DNA from: JAXGQD01 sp964401615
GTDB lineage: Bacteria > Bacillota > Clostridia > Saccharofermentanales > Fastidiosipilaceae
Reading direction: 5' to 3'
Assembly: GCA_964401615.1 (NCBI GenBank)
Contig: CAYNZF010000006.1
Coordinates: 1-41,948 of the forward strand
Length of the DNA: 41,948 nt
A model generated the notes under the pieces. It worked only from the letters and a program-made list of their open reading frames with translations. It was not told the DNA's origin and did not search any database. The position numbers were made by a program, and so were the translations under genes. Of this stretch, positions 9,801 through 17,555 are shown one piece after another (positions within the stretch are counted from its first letter, which is position 1; each line of letters opens with the position of its first letter).

Positions 9801-10674
9801 GCCCGGCTACCTCTTCAACCAGCGCCAGTTTCAAGACGCTCTTGAGCTTCCAATAATGCGCGAACAGGATGAGGCCGCGCTCGCCCAGCTGCGACTGCTT
9901 ACCGAACCTTTCATCTTGAGACGTCTGAAAAAGGATGTTTTAAAAGAATTGCCGGATAAAATCGAAACCGAGCTGCTCTGCGATATGACTGCGGCCCAGG
10001 ACAAACTGTATTTCGCCTACTTGTCGGGTGCACGCCAGGAATTGGGCCAAATCCGTGACGAAGCGGAATACAGAAAGTCACAAATGCAAGTGCTCACTCT
10101 CCTGACGCGCTTGCGTCAGCTCTGCTGCCACCCCGCGCTCTTTCTGAACCAATATGATGGAGGCAGCGGAAAACTTGATGCTCTGGATGAGCTGCTGGAC
10201 AGATTGATGGAAGGCGGCCATAACAGCTTGATATTTTCCCAGTTCACCGGCCTGCTGCATCTCGTTGAAGAGCGTCTGAAAGCCAAGCAGCTGCCCTACT
10301 ATTACCTTGATGGTGCTGTACCTGCCAAAGAGCGCCTCAATATGGCTGACCGCTTTAACAGCGGGGCAGTCCCCATCTTTTTGATTTCGCTGCGCGCGGG
10401 TGGTACAGGTCTCAATTTGACCGGGGCTGACACGGTCATCCACCTCGATCCCTGGTGGAATCCGGCCGTCGAAGATCAGGCGACAGACCGTGCTCACCGT
10501 ATCGGCCAACGTAAAGTCGTCCAGATCTTCAGGTTCATCTCCCGTGGCAGCATCGAAGAAAAAATCACCGCGTTGAAGGACGAAAAACGTCAGCTGGTTT
10601 CGAGCGTGATCCAGTCCGGCGAAGATGGCCTCCAAAAGCTAAGTCTGGCTGAATTGCGCGACTTGCTGGCTTGA
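6883..10674 (+). CDS. SWIM zinc-finger SNF2-family helicase
   Basis: 1263 residues. A SWIM zinc finger (C74-x-C76...C86-x-H88) comes first, then a linker rich in Pro, Ser and Gln, a long bacterial SNF2-associated region, and the ATPase. Motif I is DDMGLGKT at 828-835, motif II DEAQ at 926-929, motif III LTGTPIENGLSELWSI, and the C-terminal lobe has SLRAGGTGLNLTGAD and DQATDRAHRIGQ. This is the common bacterial SNF2 type, expected to translocate on double-stranded DNA and remodel protein-DNA complexes; its cellular role is unsettled. GGAGG five bases upstream supports the ATG at 6883. It appears to be monocistronic. Confidence 0.93.
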   Translation: MQINLTLSEIQNLATNGKIYARGKALSQSTNIRDLYYLSQTHALIAKVQSSNSDILYTVQIQLSQRDRPKRISCTCAAARQYLGCCKHMVAVLIRAMNHKLEDLPLWTGDLPESLDNFSQNRKPYFEKSASDAQPVAEALPPPPARLVRQPESSLTAQDNKVRQAEIEQNTTTSSSTDPFSNAEQAATQRLMQLRAVQARDLTESLELQSSEAILYFELHLQLPRLTSETALLNAQIRVERGSSVKHYKIKQMEEFLHCFATGQHYFFGQSLDFDPKVQHFDVVGERLLSWLLRLWNWSVERQPYEYLARNSFFNAGSVSLNPQRLWDFFSAFSEDFEDLSLQVSWGQNDPPVRAEIFDHFPPLQFLWAKSPHRDYDLVSLTLSKSGGEKVHVYSPQALKAKEDTSDLRLLTRDAALLLYDKKIYRLASDNAETATARLLLVQLALSDGQRLDFSPKHAGEFLTRVYPALTKDKLLTLAPEQAESLLCEDLKAYLWLDQEGKGIRAQLGFAYGNYLFNPHPSAENICIEATDGPNSMSGESVLEVGTSITAPIIIRDHKKEARCLGLIKQYNFLTQAIQKKSRSTLLDRVDSSHGNQVSAKGRSAYYLFGEAALMNFLAEGLAAFQEVPVELYLSRRFKQLMLKPLAAFTGRLRLEQGSNLLRVELKDWPYSNDDMRQILAAYREKRNYARLKDGSFVKWSGAEAAEAAGEPDATAAGLSLLDTFDLWGAKLDGDELVLPAYRAVPLAKLLQGPSDASGSSYSGFGAVLNTDESSGDLTAMLQDLSEPGRLSFDVPEQLNKTLRNYQKAGFKWLCMLDYYGFGGILADDMGLGKTLQTLTYIAHLRKTRPEPVLVAAPTSLIYNWLAEADKFLPGMKVLLLEGNKKTRLAQISTISEAELVVCSYAVLRQDIKELRTNAFSAFFIDEAQFIKNPLTQTARAVKKINAQRHFALTGTPIENGLSELWSIFDFLMPGYLFNQRQFQDALELPIMREQDEAALAQLRLLTEPFILRRLKKDVLKELPDKIETELLCDMTAAQDKLYFAYLSGARQELGQIRDEAEYRKSQMQVLTLLTRLRQLCCHPALFLNQYDGGSGKLDALDELLDRLMEGGHNSLIFSQFTGLLHLVEERLKAKQLPYYYLDGAVPAKERLNMADRFNSGAVPIFLISLRAGGTGLNLTGADTVIHLDPWWNPAVEDQATDRAHRIGQRKVVQIFRFISRGSIEEKITALKDEKRQLVSSVIQSGEDGLQKLSLAELRDLLA

Positions 10675-10725
10675 TCAGAACTAAGGACCTTGTTTGACCG
10701 AAGGCGTTTGATTACTGCCTCAGTG

Positions 10726-10734
10726 TGCTAAAAT
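10726..10734 (+). promoter_or_regulatory. Candidate extended -10 promoter of the cysteine-protein gene
   Basis: TGCTAAAAT is a TG-extended -10 with five of six consensus bases. TTGATT lies upstream with a short 15-base spacer. Predicted start near 10741. Confidence 0.4.
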
Positions 10735-10784
10735 TTATGCTAAATGACGGCGCATACCCGTAAGTATGAGCGAAGGAGATTTCG

Positions 10785-11552
10785 ATGACCGCAGCTCAAT
10801 CAATATCCCCGCATTCCGAAGCAGCCGGAGCAGTCACGCAGGCTGCCCTTATCTCAACGCGGGCTGTCAAACATCCCGAATGGTTGTCCATCCGGCTCAA
10901 AAATGGTCTTCTGACGCATGGTCCCAATCAATCCTGGTACAAAGAAAACTACCGCCGGCAGCGCGGTTGCGGGCCGACTACGGCCGCTCTGATTGCCGCT
11001 TATATTGCACGAAAACCCGATATGGTCAGCCTCTACAAGCCCTACAAAGGCTTATCACGAAGCGCGGGTTTCATCGCGGCGGATTATGTGCTTGGACAAG
11101 AAGAAATGCTTGCTCACATGGATGAAATGTGGCGTTATGTCAAACCCTCGCCTTTTGGCTTATGGCGCTCCTCCATGATGTCGCGCGGCTTTACGGATTA
11201 CACTTCCGCGCGCGGTGTCCCTCTCGACACCCGTCGCTTTCTGGTTTCCTGGTTAAAATCGCGAAATAGCAAGCTTTGGATCGAGCTCATCCAATTCCTG
11301 AGGCACAATTTGGTTTACGATATCCCCATCGCCTGGCTGATCTACGACAAGGGAAAGCTCACTCAAACACAGTCCTGGCACTGGGTCTCGGTCATCGGAA
11401 TCACCTATGCTTCAGACAACAGCAGTTGCAGCCTGGAGATTATCGATCATCAGAGAAAGTACGATGTTAATCTGGAAGACTGGTTCAAGCACAGTAAACT
11501 CGGTGGAGCCTTCGTCGCGTTCAGACCGATGGTCAATAACAATAACGATTAA
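10785..11552 (+). CDS. Papain-fold, C39-like cysteine protein, function unknown
   Basis: 255 residues. RQRGCGPTTAALIAAYIA places a Cys at residue 62 at the start of a helix, WHWVSVIGI gives His199 on a strand, and EIIDHQRKYDV gives Asp221. That order of Cys, His, Asp and the GCGPTTAA pattern resemble C39 and related papain-like peptidases or transferases. No signal peptide or membrane segment is seen, so it probably acts in the cytosol, which is unusual for C39 peptidases. No ABC transporter or double-glycine precursor lies nearby. AAGGAG before the ATG at 10785 is a good ribosome site. It has its own candidate promoter and a strong terminator. Peptidase activity is inference. Confidence 0.65.
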   Translation: MTAAQSISPHSEAAGAVTQAALISTRAVKHPEWLSIRLKNGLLTHGPNQSWYKENYRRQRGCGPTTAALIAAYIARKPDMVSLYKPYKGLSRSAGFIAADYVLGQEEMLAHMDEMWRYVKPSPFGLWRSSMMSRGFTDYTSARGVPLDTRRFLVSWLKSRNSKLWIELIQFLRHNLVYDIPIAWLIYDKGKLTQTQSWHWVSVIGITYASDNSSCSLEIIDHQRKYDVNLEDWFKHSKLGGAFVAFRPMVNNNND

Positions 11553-11570
11553 GGCCAATCAAAATCCGGA

Positions 11571-11602
11571 CGCATTTTGTCATTTTCAAAATGCGTTTTT
11601 TT
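11571..11602 (+). terminator. Intrinsic terminator after the cysteine-protein gene
   Basis: CGCATTTTG (11571-11579) pairs with CAAAATGCG (11587-11595) across a 7-base loop and is followed by a run of seven T. It lies 19 bases after the stop codon. Confidence 0.85.
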
Positions 11603-11677
11603 ATGTCATTTTTTATCTGAACAACAATCAAATTACAGGCAAAATGAGCCAGGACATCAGATGCTGAGGACGTCAAA

Positions 11678-11770
11678 ATGAATAATCAAGAGGTGCTTAC
11701 AACGTTCAAATCTGTCGTATCATTACGCCATCGTGTTGTAATTATTACATTGGTGTTACGCCATTTTTGA
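11678..11770 (+). CDS. Possible 30-residue ORF of unknown function
   Basis: MNNQEVLTTFKSVVSLRHRVVIITLVLRHF with AGGA about eight bases upstream of the ATG. It sits between a terminator and a possible small-RNA promoter, and its codons cover the direct repeats and palindrome at 11723-11764, so it may be fortuitous. No homolog is recognised. Confidence 0.2.
   Translation: MNNQEVLTTFKSVVSLRHRVVIITLVLRHF
11723..11764. repeat. Direct repeats flanking a palindrome, operator-like
   Basis: TTACGCCAT occurs at 11723-11731 and again at 11756-11764, 33 bases start to start. Between them, almost centred, is the palindrome TGTAATTATTACA (11737-11749). The array ends 14 bases before a perfect TATAAT at 11779. 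The arrangement suggests binding sites of a regulator. Confidence 0.45.
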
Positions 11771-11778
11771 AAGCTTTT

Positions 11779-11918
11779 TATAATATTGTTGATGAGCACT
11801 CAGCGATAAGTCCCGGCAATTTTTCCCGAAGGCACCTGTATAGGCACTTTTTAGCTTTTTTTCCCCTTGGAACAAGTCTAAAAGAGCTTGCTTCTCAATT
11901 CAAGCACTTTTTGATTTT
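11779..11918 (+). ncRNA. Possible small RNA unit: TATAAT box to terminator
   Basis: TATAAT at 11779-11784 (no clear -35, no TG extension) would start a transcript near 11791 that ends at the hairpin described separately. No open frame of note lies between. The length would be about 125 bases. It belongs to no RNA family I recognise. Confidence 0.25.
11880..11918 (+). terminator. Hairpin terminator in the convergent gap
   Basis: AAAAG-A-GCTTG (11880-11890) pairs with CAAGC-A-CTTTT (11901-11911), with one A-A mismatch, followed by TTTTTGATTTTG. The minus strand gives a weaker T tract, so it may also end the CbiA-like operon coming from the right. Confidence 0.55.
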
Positions 11919-11967
11919 GTAACCCAATTGTCATACAACATCTTGTGGTACACAAAATTTGAACACA

Positions 11968-13635
11968 CTATTTCTGTTGGCGATAGCGGCTGCCGGCTTG
12001 CATCAAGCGGACGACCATTTCAGGGGCGCTGTAGAACATGATTCTGGCATCCAAAATATGCAAACTCGCGCGATTGATTCCAGTTAAAAAGGAACTCTCC
12101 CTCGGAGTCGCCATTTGAAAGTCGTTACTTTGACGACTGCGGGTCAGCTGACCGTTACCCAAAGCACGCAAGCTCTCATTGCTGTTCAAGAGCAGTCCGT
12201 GGCTTCTGGATTGCACCTGGCAATAAGGAACCTGCCAGCTTGAGATGCCACGAGGATTGTCCAGGTCTTCATCCTGATTGAGAAAGGCTTCTTCCCAGGG
12301 TTCGTACTCAGCCCCCAGCTGCAGGCTGCGGACTTGAGCGGAGTAAAGCGCACGATGTTTTTCTGTGCGATCGACCGCGTCATAAGGCAAGGCACCTGAC
12401 ATCAGCCAGCGCGTGCCGTCCGGGCCGTAATAATTGCAGGCCATGTAGCTGGCACCCTGCCCCTCAGCCAAAATCGGCAGGCCTTTTTCCGTATAATGTC
12501 TGAGCTGAAGACCCAATCGTCCCTTGTGGCTTAAGAGCGGCAAAATTTCGGGACAGTACAAGCCGCCAAGATAGAGGCCATCCAGAAAATCCGGAAAATT
12601 CTGGTCCTCCAGAACGCTGAAAGGGATGAGTTTGGCCCCGGATTCGGCCAAAAGCTCCAGATTATCCTGGTTGTAGGAAAAAAAACAACGATCCAAAGCG
12701 ACCCCGATGTTCACGGCACCTAAGGCCTGGCAGTCTTTTTGCAATTTGAGCAAACCGGGAGGCGTATCCTGCGCGAGCAAAGGGGCATCTCCGGCCAAGG
12801 CAATCAGGCCTTCAATGTCCAAACTCGCCCGACCGGCTTCGGCCAAAATATCAATCGATCTTCTGAGTTTAGTCCAAACCGGCGTGCTGTGGTCTCCCAA
12901 CGCACGTGTCGACAGCTTCAATGAAAACGCCGGCAAAGGGGGTAAATAACCAAAAACTCTGAGCGGAGTCTGTTCCTCGATGAAAGATTTCAGCTCAGGA
13001 TAAATGCCCTCCGCCACCTCATTGAAAATAATACCGCGGATTCCCGCCCGGGGATTTTGATGGATATTTTTAGCGGCCTTACCATACCACTCCAAATAAC
13101 CAAGCAGTTCTGCCAGAACAGACTGTTTGCTGCCGCGGGGGCGAATGACCAGTACGACGGGGAAATCCAAGCGCAAAGCAAGAGCTGCGGCGGATCCGGT
13201 CGGCACATAGCCCGAAACTTCACCCAAACGCTGTGCTTCATCATTGTAAAGGCCATCGAAGAAACCGCCCGCACCCTCCATTGTGGACAAAACGCAGTCT
13301 TCGCTGTGTTTATTGATCAAAAAACTCAAGCTCTCTTTGTCCAGAAGCCAATCATCCAGCAAATGCGGCAGACGGCCGCTGACAAAAGCCTGTAAAACCG
13401 CCTCTTGTTCCGAACCCGCAGAGTGGAAGGGCTGCACGGCTCTTTGTGCGCGCTTCATGGCAGCCAGAAAAGATAAATGCACCGCTGTTGTGCCGCTATC
13501 CGCTGCCACACCCGCGAACAGCAGCCGCGGACTGTCTGCTTTCAGCGGCCCTCGCGCCTGTTTTTGAACCACCGCCTTGGCTTCAGCCATTTGTTCCCTG
13601 AAATAGCCTTTATAAGCTTGTTTCTCCGTCGCCAT
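11968..13635 (-). CDS. CbiA/CobB-like protein with lost catalytic residues
   Basis: 555 residues with the full domain order of cobyrinate a,c-diamide synthase (CbiA). The N-terminal ATPase region (AGVAADSGTTAVHLSFLAAMKR..VQPF, 41-70) is followed by MEGAGGFFDGL, GSAAALALRLDFPVVLVI, VFGYLPP, the central VALDRCFFSYNQDNLELL, then the glutaminase-like LYLGGLYCPEI and GLPILAEGQGASYM. Two key residues are missing. The P-loop GKT of CbiA is SGTT, without Lys. The glutaminase nucleophile in AECGG is Gly (AEGQG, 390-394). It therefore probably lacks ordinary ATP-dependent amidation. GGGGAGG precedes the ATG, and the first 26 bases overlap the end of the HemC-like fusion, so the two are co-translated. 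About 90 residues longer than enteric CbiA. Real function unknown. Confidence 0.8.
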   Translation of the reverse strand: MATEKQAYKGYFREQMAEAKAVVQKQARGPLKADSPRLLFAGVAADSGTTAVHLSFLAAMKRAQRAVQPFHSAGSEQEAVLQAFVSGRLPHLLDDWLLDKESLSFLINKHSEDCVLSTMEGAGGFFDGLYNDEAQRLGEVSGYVPTGSAAALALRLDFPVVLVIRPRGSKQSVLAELLGYLEWYGKAAKNIHQNPRAGIRGIIFNEVAEGIYPELKSFIEEQTPLRVFGYLPPLPAFSLKLSTRALGDHSTPVWTKLRRSIDILAEAGRASLDIEGLIALAGDAPLLAQDTPPGLLKLQKDCQALGAVNIGVALDRCFFSYNQDNLELLAESGAKLIPFSVLEDQNFPDFLDGLYLGGLYCPEILPLLSHKGRLGLQLRHYTEKGLPILAEGQGASYMACNYYGPDGTRWLMSGALPYDAVDRTEKHRALYSAQVRSLQLGAEYEPWEEAFLNQDEDLDNPRGISSWQVPYCQVQSRSHGLLLNSNESLRALGNGQLTRSRQSNDFQMATPRESSFLTGINRASLHILDARIMFYSAPEMVVRLMQAGSRYRQQK

Positions 13636-16198
13636 TGCTCTCCTCCCCTGACAGATCCGTCAAAAAGTTCAAGACACCGAGCACTGAATAATCCTCAGGA
13701 TAACGATCGATGGCAAAACCCCGCGCTTGTAAGGCATTGGTGCATGACTGCAGCGCCGGCACCAACCTGATTCTCATATTTTTCAAATGCTGCGGCACAA
13801 TATTTGCCGTTTTCAGGCTCTCAAAAAAAGAGTAAACGGCCGTCGGACTCGTAAAGACAAAATAATCAATGTCCTCAAGCAATTGCAGTAAAGCTTCACG
13901 CCCCGGCAGATGATTGAATGTTTCATAGGCCACCAGCTCGGCAAAAGGGATCCCGCGCATCTGCATCACCACACTGATGACCGGAACGGCCATCGTGCCG
14001 CGGACCTGGATCACCATGTCGTCTTTGCCCGCACGTTCCGCTATGCCTGAGGCAAGATGCTCCATATCAGCGATTTTGGGAACAAAATCAGCCGTATAGC
14101 CGATTTCGCGCAGCGCAGCCAGCGTGCCGCTGCCATAGGCGGCAATTTTAATATGGGCCATCTTCCGGATATCGAACTCCAGACGAATCAGACAGCGGTG
14201 CAAGGCTTCCACCGCTATGCCTGAGGTAAAGACAAACCATTGTTTAGAGCGCTCAGGACGTCTCAGCTTGGCATGCGTCTCAATCAGCTTGAGAAAGTCC
14301 TTGTCCATGCGCCTGGCGACCGCTTCCGTCGTGTGGTGTTCGACAAGGGCGAGATCGATCGCTCTGGCACCATAGGATTCCGCGCCTTCTTTCAGGGCTT
14401 TAGCCAGACTGTCATTCGCTCTGCTCTTTCCGATAACCACCATTTTTCCCGAAAGCACCCCGTGCGGCGGCCACCAGCGCAGCTGCTCGGACAACTCAAC
14501 GGTCGGGCCGACGACGAACGTAGCCGGCGGCAGTAGATTTTCCTGGACTGCGAGCGCTGCGATCCGGCCCAGGGGCGCCCGGAGGATCCGCTGCGTCGCC
14601 AGGCCCGCATCACTGATCAAAATGCATTCCTGACTTGGCTTAAGTCCACCCATGATCAAACCATTACAGATTTCAGGCAGATTTTTGACAACCATCGAAA
14701 AAATATAGGTCCCGCCCAGACGCACCAGGGAACGAAAATCTTTATAAGCATTTTCAGCATCGGCAAAAGGATCTCGTCCATCCAGCATATGGACCGAATG
14801 TGATTTCCCTCCAAGTGTGGCCGGCACGGCTGCATATAAGGCCGCGGCCAGTGCAGCACTCACGCCGGGCACCAGCTCGAATGCCATTTTAGCCTTGGAA
14901 AGCTGCCAGGTTTCAGCAGCAGCCGGATCCATCAACCAGGGATCACCGCTGCACAAACGCACGACATCTTTACCCTGACGCGCCTTTTCCATCAGGATAC
15001 GTATCACTTTTTCACCCGGTGGCAGCATGGATTTGTGCGCGACCAGGCTCTGTTCAAGAAAAACCTGTTCGGCCTGAGCTGACGCACGTGATAGAACCGA
15101 GCCGATGGAAGGATCGTCAAATGCGATGACATCCGCGGAATTGATCAGTTCTTGAGCCCTGACGGTCAGCAGTTCAGCCGGACCCGGCCCTGCCCCGACA
15201 AAGGATATTTTACCCAGTAAGGCGTTAAAGGCGGCCTGCTCCAGTTCAGGATTGATCTTTTCGTGACCGCGAAAAGCCAGAGGCATGTCAACTTGTTTAG
15301 GTTCTTTGAGTGAACTCAGTGTATTGACCGCGCGCAGGCAGGCCGTATGTGACTCGTCGTAGTATAAATGCGCCGCCGCCTGTCTGTGAACATCGACACG
15401 CACACCCAGCAATTTACGTGTCACCCTCGTCTCACACAAATACGCTTCACGGGCCAGCGGGTCATCGGCCATTACGCGTAACTTGTCCGCGTCCTGCCCA
15501 TTTTCTTCAGCAGTAAGCAGGCCCAGAAGACCTTGACCCGGAGGTGGGCAAAAGGCTTTGACCGAAAAAGGAAAAAAGCTGAGTTCCTCGGTGTAGGGCG
15601 AAATATCGCTGTATTGAAGATCCATTGCTGAAGTGATAAAGCCCGAGTAATCATCGTGCAGGACGCGTTCCATGCCTTGCAGCAGGCTGTCCTGAGTCTG
15701 CTGCACCACCAGGTCTTTCCTCAGTTGGGCCAGCAGAAAGGCTCTGCGCTCGCCGTACGCCCCTATGTTGGCTCCGTACTCAAGTGTGGAAAACTTCTTC
15801 CCTTTCGGTAAAATTAAAACATCGCGTACTTCTTTCCTTGGCAAAACCGCGGCCAGCAGCAAGTGCTCCGGTGTCCTGAGCGGCAGGAGAGACAAATCAT
15901 CCACAAAAAAATCGATGACTTTTTCCTGCAAAGCTTCTTCCAGCATTTTCAAGTCAGAACGCAAACGCGCCTCATAGCTCAAGGAAGATGCCGACACTCT
16001 CACCTCAAATGACCATTCGCGCGCTTCGCGAAGTTCTCCTGTGCTCACTAAACGATACTGAAATTTCGGGTCGTTACGCTTACAATAGGCGAGCGCGGCC
16101 TCGGTTTTTCGCATCGCCAGCTCCGTATCACGTGTGCCGACACGCCACACTTTTTCGCCAAAATCAAAATTCAGTGCAACCCGTCTGACTTCTTCCAC
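13610..16198 (-). CDS. HemC-SUMT-HemD-like fusion with degenerate active sites
   Basis: 862 residues in three parts. Residues 18-295 follow porphobilinogen deaminase (WRVGTRDTELAM, PPPGQGLLG), residues 330-575 SUMT/CobA methyltransferase (KISFVGAGPGPAELLT, GDPW, LVPGVSAALAA, MVVKNLPEI), and residues 585-850 uroporphyrinogen-III synthase (FVFTSGIAVEAL, IAAYGSGTLAALREIGY, FVFTSPTAVYSFFESL). The HemC part lacks the dipyrromethane Cys (LLGVRVD, 264-270, where GGCQVP is usual) and has DDLSLLP for HSLKDxP and GAYGERR for GTSSLRR. The SUMT part keeps SAM-site glycines but replaces the FGRGGEE and YDRL regions. The chosen GTG has GGAGG five bases upstream; a TTG at 16210 is the longer option. It lies 30 bases after pepT and overlaps the CbiA-like gene. 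Fold is confident; activity is doubtful. Confidence 0.8.
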   Translation of the reverse strand: MEEVRRVALNFDFGEKVWRVGTRDTELAMRKTEAALAYCKRNDPKFQYRLVSTGELREAREWSFEVRVSASSLSYEARLRSDLKMLEEALQEKVIDFFVDDLSLLPLRTPEHLLLAAVLPRKEVRDVLILPKGKKFSTLEYGANIGAYGERRAFLLAQLRKDLVVQQTQDSLLQGMERVLHDDYSGFITSAMDLQYSDISPYTEELSFFPFSVKAFCPPPGQGLLGLLTAEENGQDADKLRVMADDPLAREAYLCETRVTRKLLGVRVDVHRQAAAHLYYDESHTACLRAVNTLSSLKEPKQVDMPLAFRGHEKINPELEQAAFNALLGKISFVGAGPGPAELLTVRAQELINSADVIAFDDPSIGSVLSRASAQAEQVFLEQSLVAHKSMLPPGEKVIRILMEKARQGKDVVRLCSGDPWLMDPAAAETWQLSKAKMAFELVPGVSAALAAALYAAVPATLGGKSHSVHMLDGRDPFADAENAYKDFRSLVRLGGTYIFSMVVKNLPEICNGLIMGGLKPSQECILISDAGLATQRILRAPLGRIAALAVQENLLPPATFVVGPTVELSEQLRWWPPHGVLSGKMVVIGKSRANDSLAKALKEGAESYGARAIDLALVEHHTTEAVARRMDKDFLKLIETHAKLRRPERSKQWFVFTSGIAVEALHRCLIRLEFDIRKMAHIKIAAYGSGTLAALREIGYTADFVPKIADMEHLASGIAERAGKDDMVIQVRGTMAVPVISVVMQMRGIPFAELVAYETFNHLPGREALLQLLEDIDYFVFTSPTAVYSFFESLKTANIVPQHLKNMRIRLVPALQSCTNALQARGFAIDRYPEDYSVLGVLNFLTDLSGEESNGDGETSL

Positions 16199-16228
16199 GA
16201 CAACCTCCAAGTCTCAAGCTTCAGCTGT

Positions 16229-17476
16229 TCAGCGGTCTTCTTTCCCCCGCGTGCTCATTTTCTCACAAAGACTTACCAGCACCCGGCCCAGTTTTTCAAA
16301 ATCGTCAACGCACAGATACTCGTAGCGGCCATGAAAATTGTCTCCACCGGTGTATATATTGGGACACGGCAGCCCCTTGTAAGACAACTGCGAGCCGTCT
16401 GTTCCCCCGCGAATGGGCTTGAGGACCGGCTCAACACCATTTTCCTCCATTGCCGCCTGCGCCATCTCGACTAAATACGGATGCTGAGCCACAATTTCTT
16501 TCATGTTGAAATACTGATCTTTGATTTCGATGCGCACCCGCGCCTCACCCAGACGATCATTCATCTCCTTGACCCGCTGCTCGAGCGCTTGCTTTCTTTT
16601 GGCAAAAGACAAGGCGTCGAAGTCCCTGATGATATATGATAAACGGGCTTCTTCCACCTGGCCTTGCATATCGCTGAGATGGAAAAATCCCTCATAGCCT
16701 TCGCTGTGCTCCGGAGTATCCAGATCATCCAGCAAGCCCGCAAAATCTCTGGCTAGAAGTGAAGCATTGATCAGCTGATTTTTAGCCGAACCGGGGTGAA
16801 CGCTGCGCCCCTGAAAATAAACCGTCGCTGCAGCGGCATTGAAGTTTTCGGCTTCCAGCTCCCCTTCCGGCCCGCCGTCGATGGTGTAAGCCACATCTGC
16901 GCCGAATTTTTCGACATCGAAAAGATGCGCGCCTCGTCCCACCTCTTCATCCGGTGTGAAAGCAACGGCAATGGGGCCATGCGGAAGCGTGGGATCCGCT
17001 TTGAATTGGGCCAGAAGTCCCATGATGGCCGCTAGCCCTGCTTTGTTGTCCGCCCCTAAAAGCGTACTGCCATCAGTGACGAGCAGTTTTTTACCTTTAA
17101 GTTTTTCCAGGTGAGGAAAAGTCTTGGCTTGCATGACGACCAGGCCGGCTTTATCCAGAACCACATCCCCTCCCCCGTATTCTATAACGCGCGCTTTGAC
17201 ATCCGCGCCGCTCATCTCAGGGGAGGTGTCCATGTGGGCGACAAAACCCAAGACGATTTGGGGTTTATCCAAAGCCGTGTTCGAAGGCAAAAACCCCATC
17301 ACATAGCCGTTCTCGTCCATGTCGACCCGGATACCCAGGTCTTCCAGGTCCTGCTTTAAACGCGCGGCCAGGAGCAATTGCCCGGGACTGCTGGGGCAAG
17401 TCTCGCTCGCTTCATCTGCGCGCGTGTCATAAGTGATGTAATCTAAAAAATAATCCAGGGCTGATTTTGTATGCAT
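16229..17476 (-). CDS. pepT: Peptidase T, tripeptide aminopeptidase
   Basis: 415 residues, the normal PepT length, M20 family. The two-zinc ligands are all visible: His in VAHMDTSP, the bridging Asp in GADNKAG, Glu-Glu in TPDEEVG, Asp in TIDGG and His in DNFHGRYE. It removes the N-terminal residue from tripeptides in the cytosol. Two adjacent ATG codons (17479, 17476) follow AGAAGG; the second has the better spacing. It opens the operon that continues into the HemC-like fusion, which is not a usual partner of pepT. Confidence 0.93.
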   Translation of the reverse strand: MHTKSALDYFLDYITYDTRADEASETCPSSPGQLLLAARLKQDLEDLGIRVDMDENGYVMGFLPSNTALDKPQIVLGFVAHMDTSPEMSGADVKARVIEYGGGDVVLDKAGLVVMQAKTFPHLEKLKGKKLLVTDGSTLLGADNKAGLAAIMGLLAQFKADPTLPHGPIAVAFTPDEEVGRGAHLFDVEKFGADVAYTIDGGPEGELEAENFNAAAATVYFQGRSVHPGSAKNQLINASLLARDFAGLLDDLDTPEHSEGYEGFFHLSDMQGQVEEARLSYIIRDFDALSFAKRKQALEQRVKEMNDRLGEARVRIEIKDQYFNMKEIVAQHPYLVEMAQAAMEENGVEPVLKPIRGGTDGSQLSYKGLPCPNIYTGGDNFHGRYEYLCVDDFEKLGRVLVSLCEKMSTRGKEDR

Positions 17477-17555
17477 CATGTATCCTTCTCTTCCACCCAA
17501 CGGCTGCACCGTCGGTTCAGTGCAATTCAGCCCGCCAACTACGGCTGAGCTTTGT

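Noticed and set aside
11603..11967. tmRNA, 6S or SRP RNA in the convergent gap
   Set aside because: The size would fit tmRNA or 6S, but no tRNA-like end, TTCGA loop or SRP loop was found.
11968..16198. The two tetrapyrrole-like genes as simple pseudogenes
   Set aside because: Both frames are long and unbroken, have good ribosome sites and overlap tightly, which is not typical of decay.
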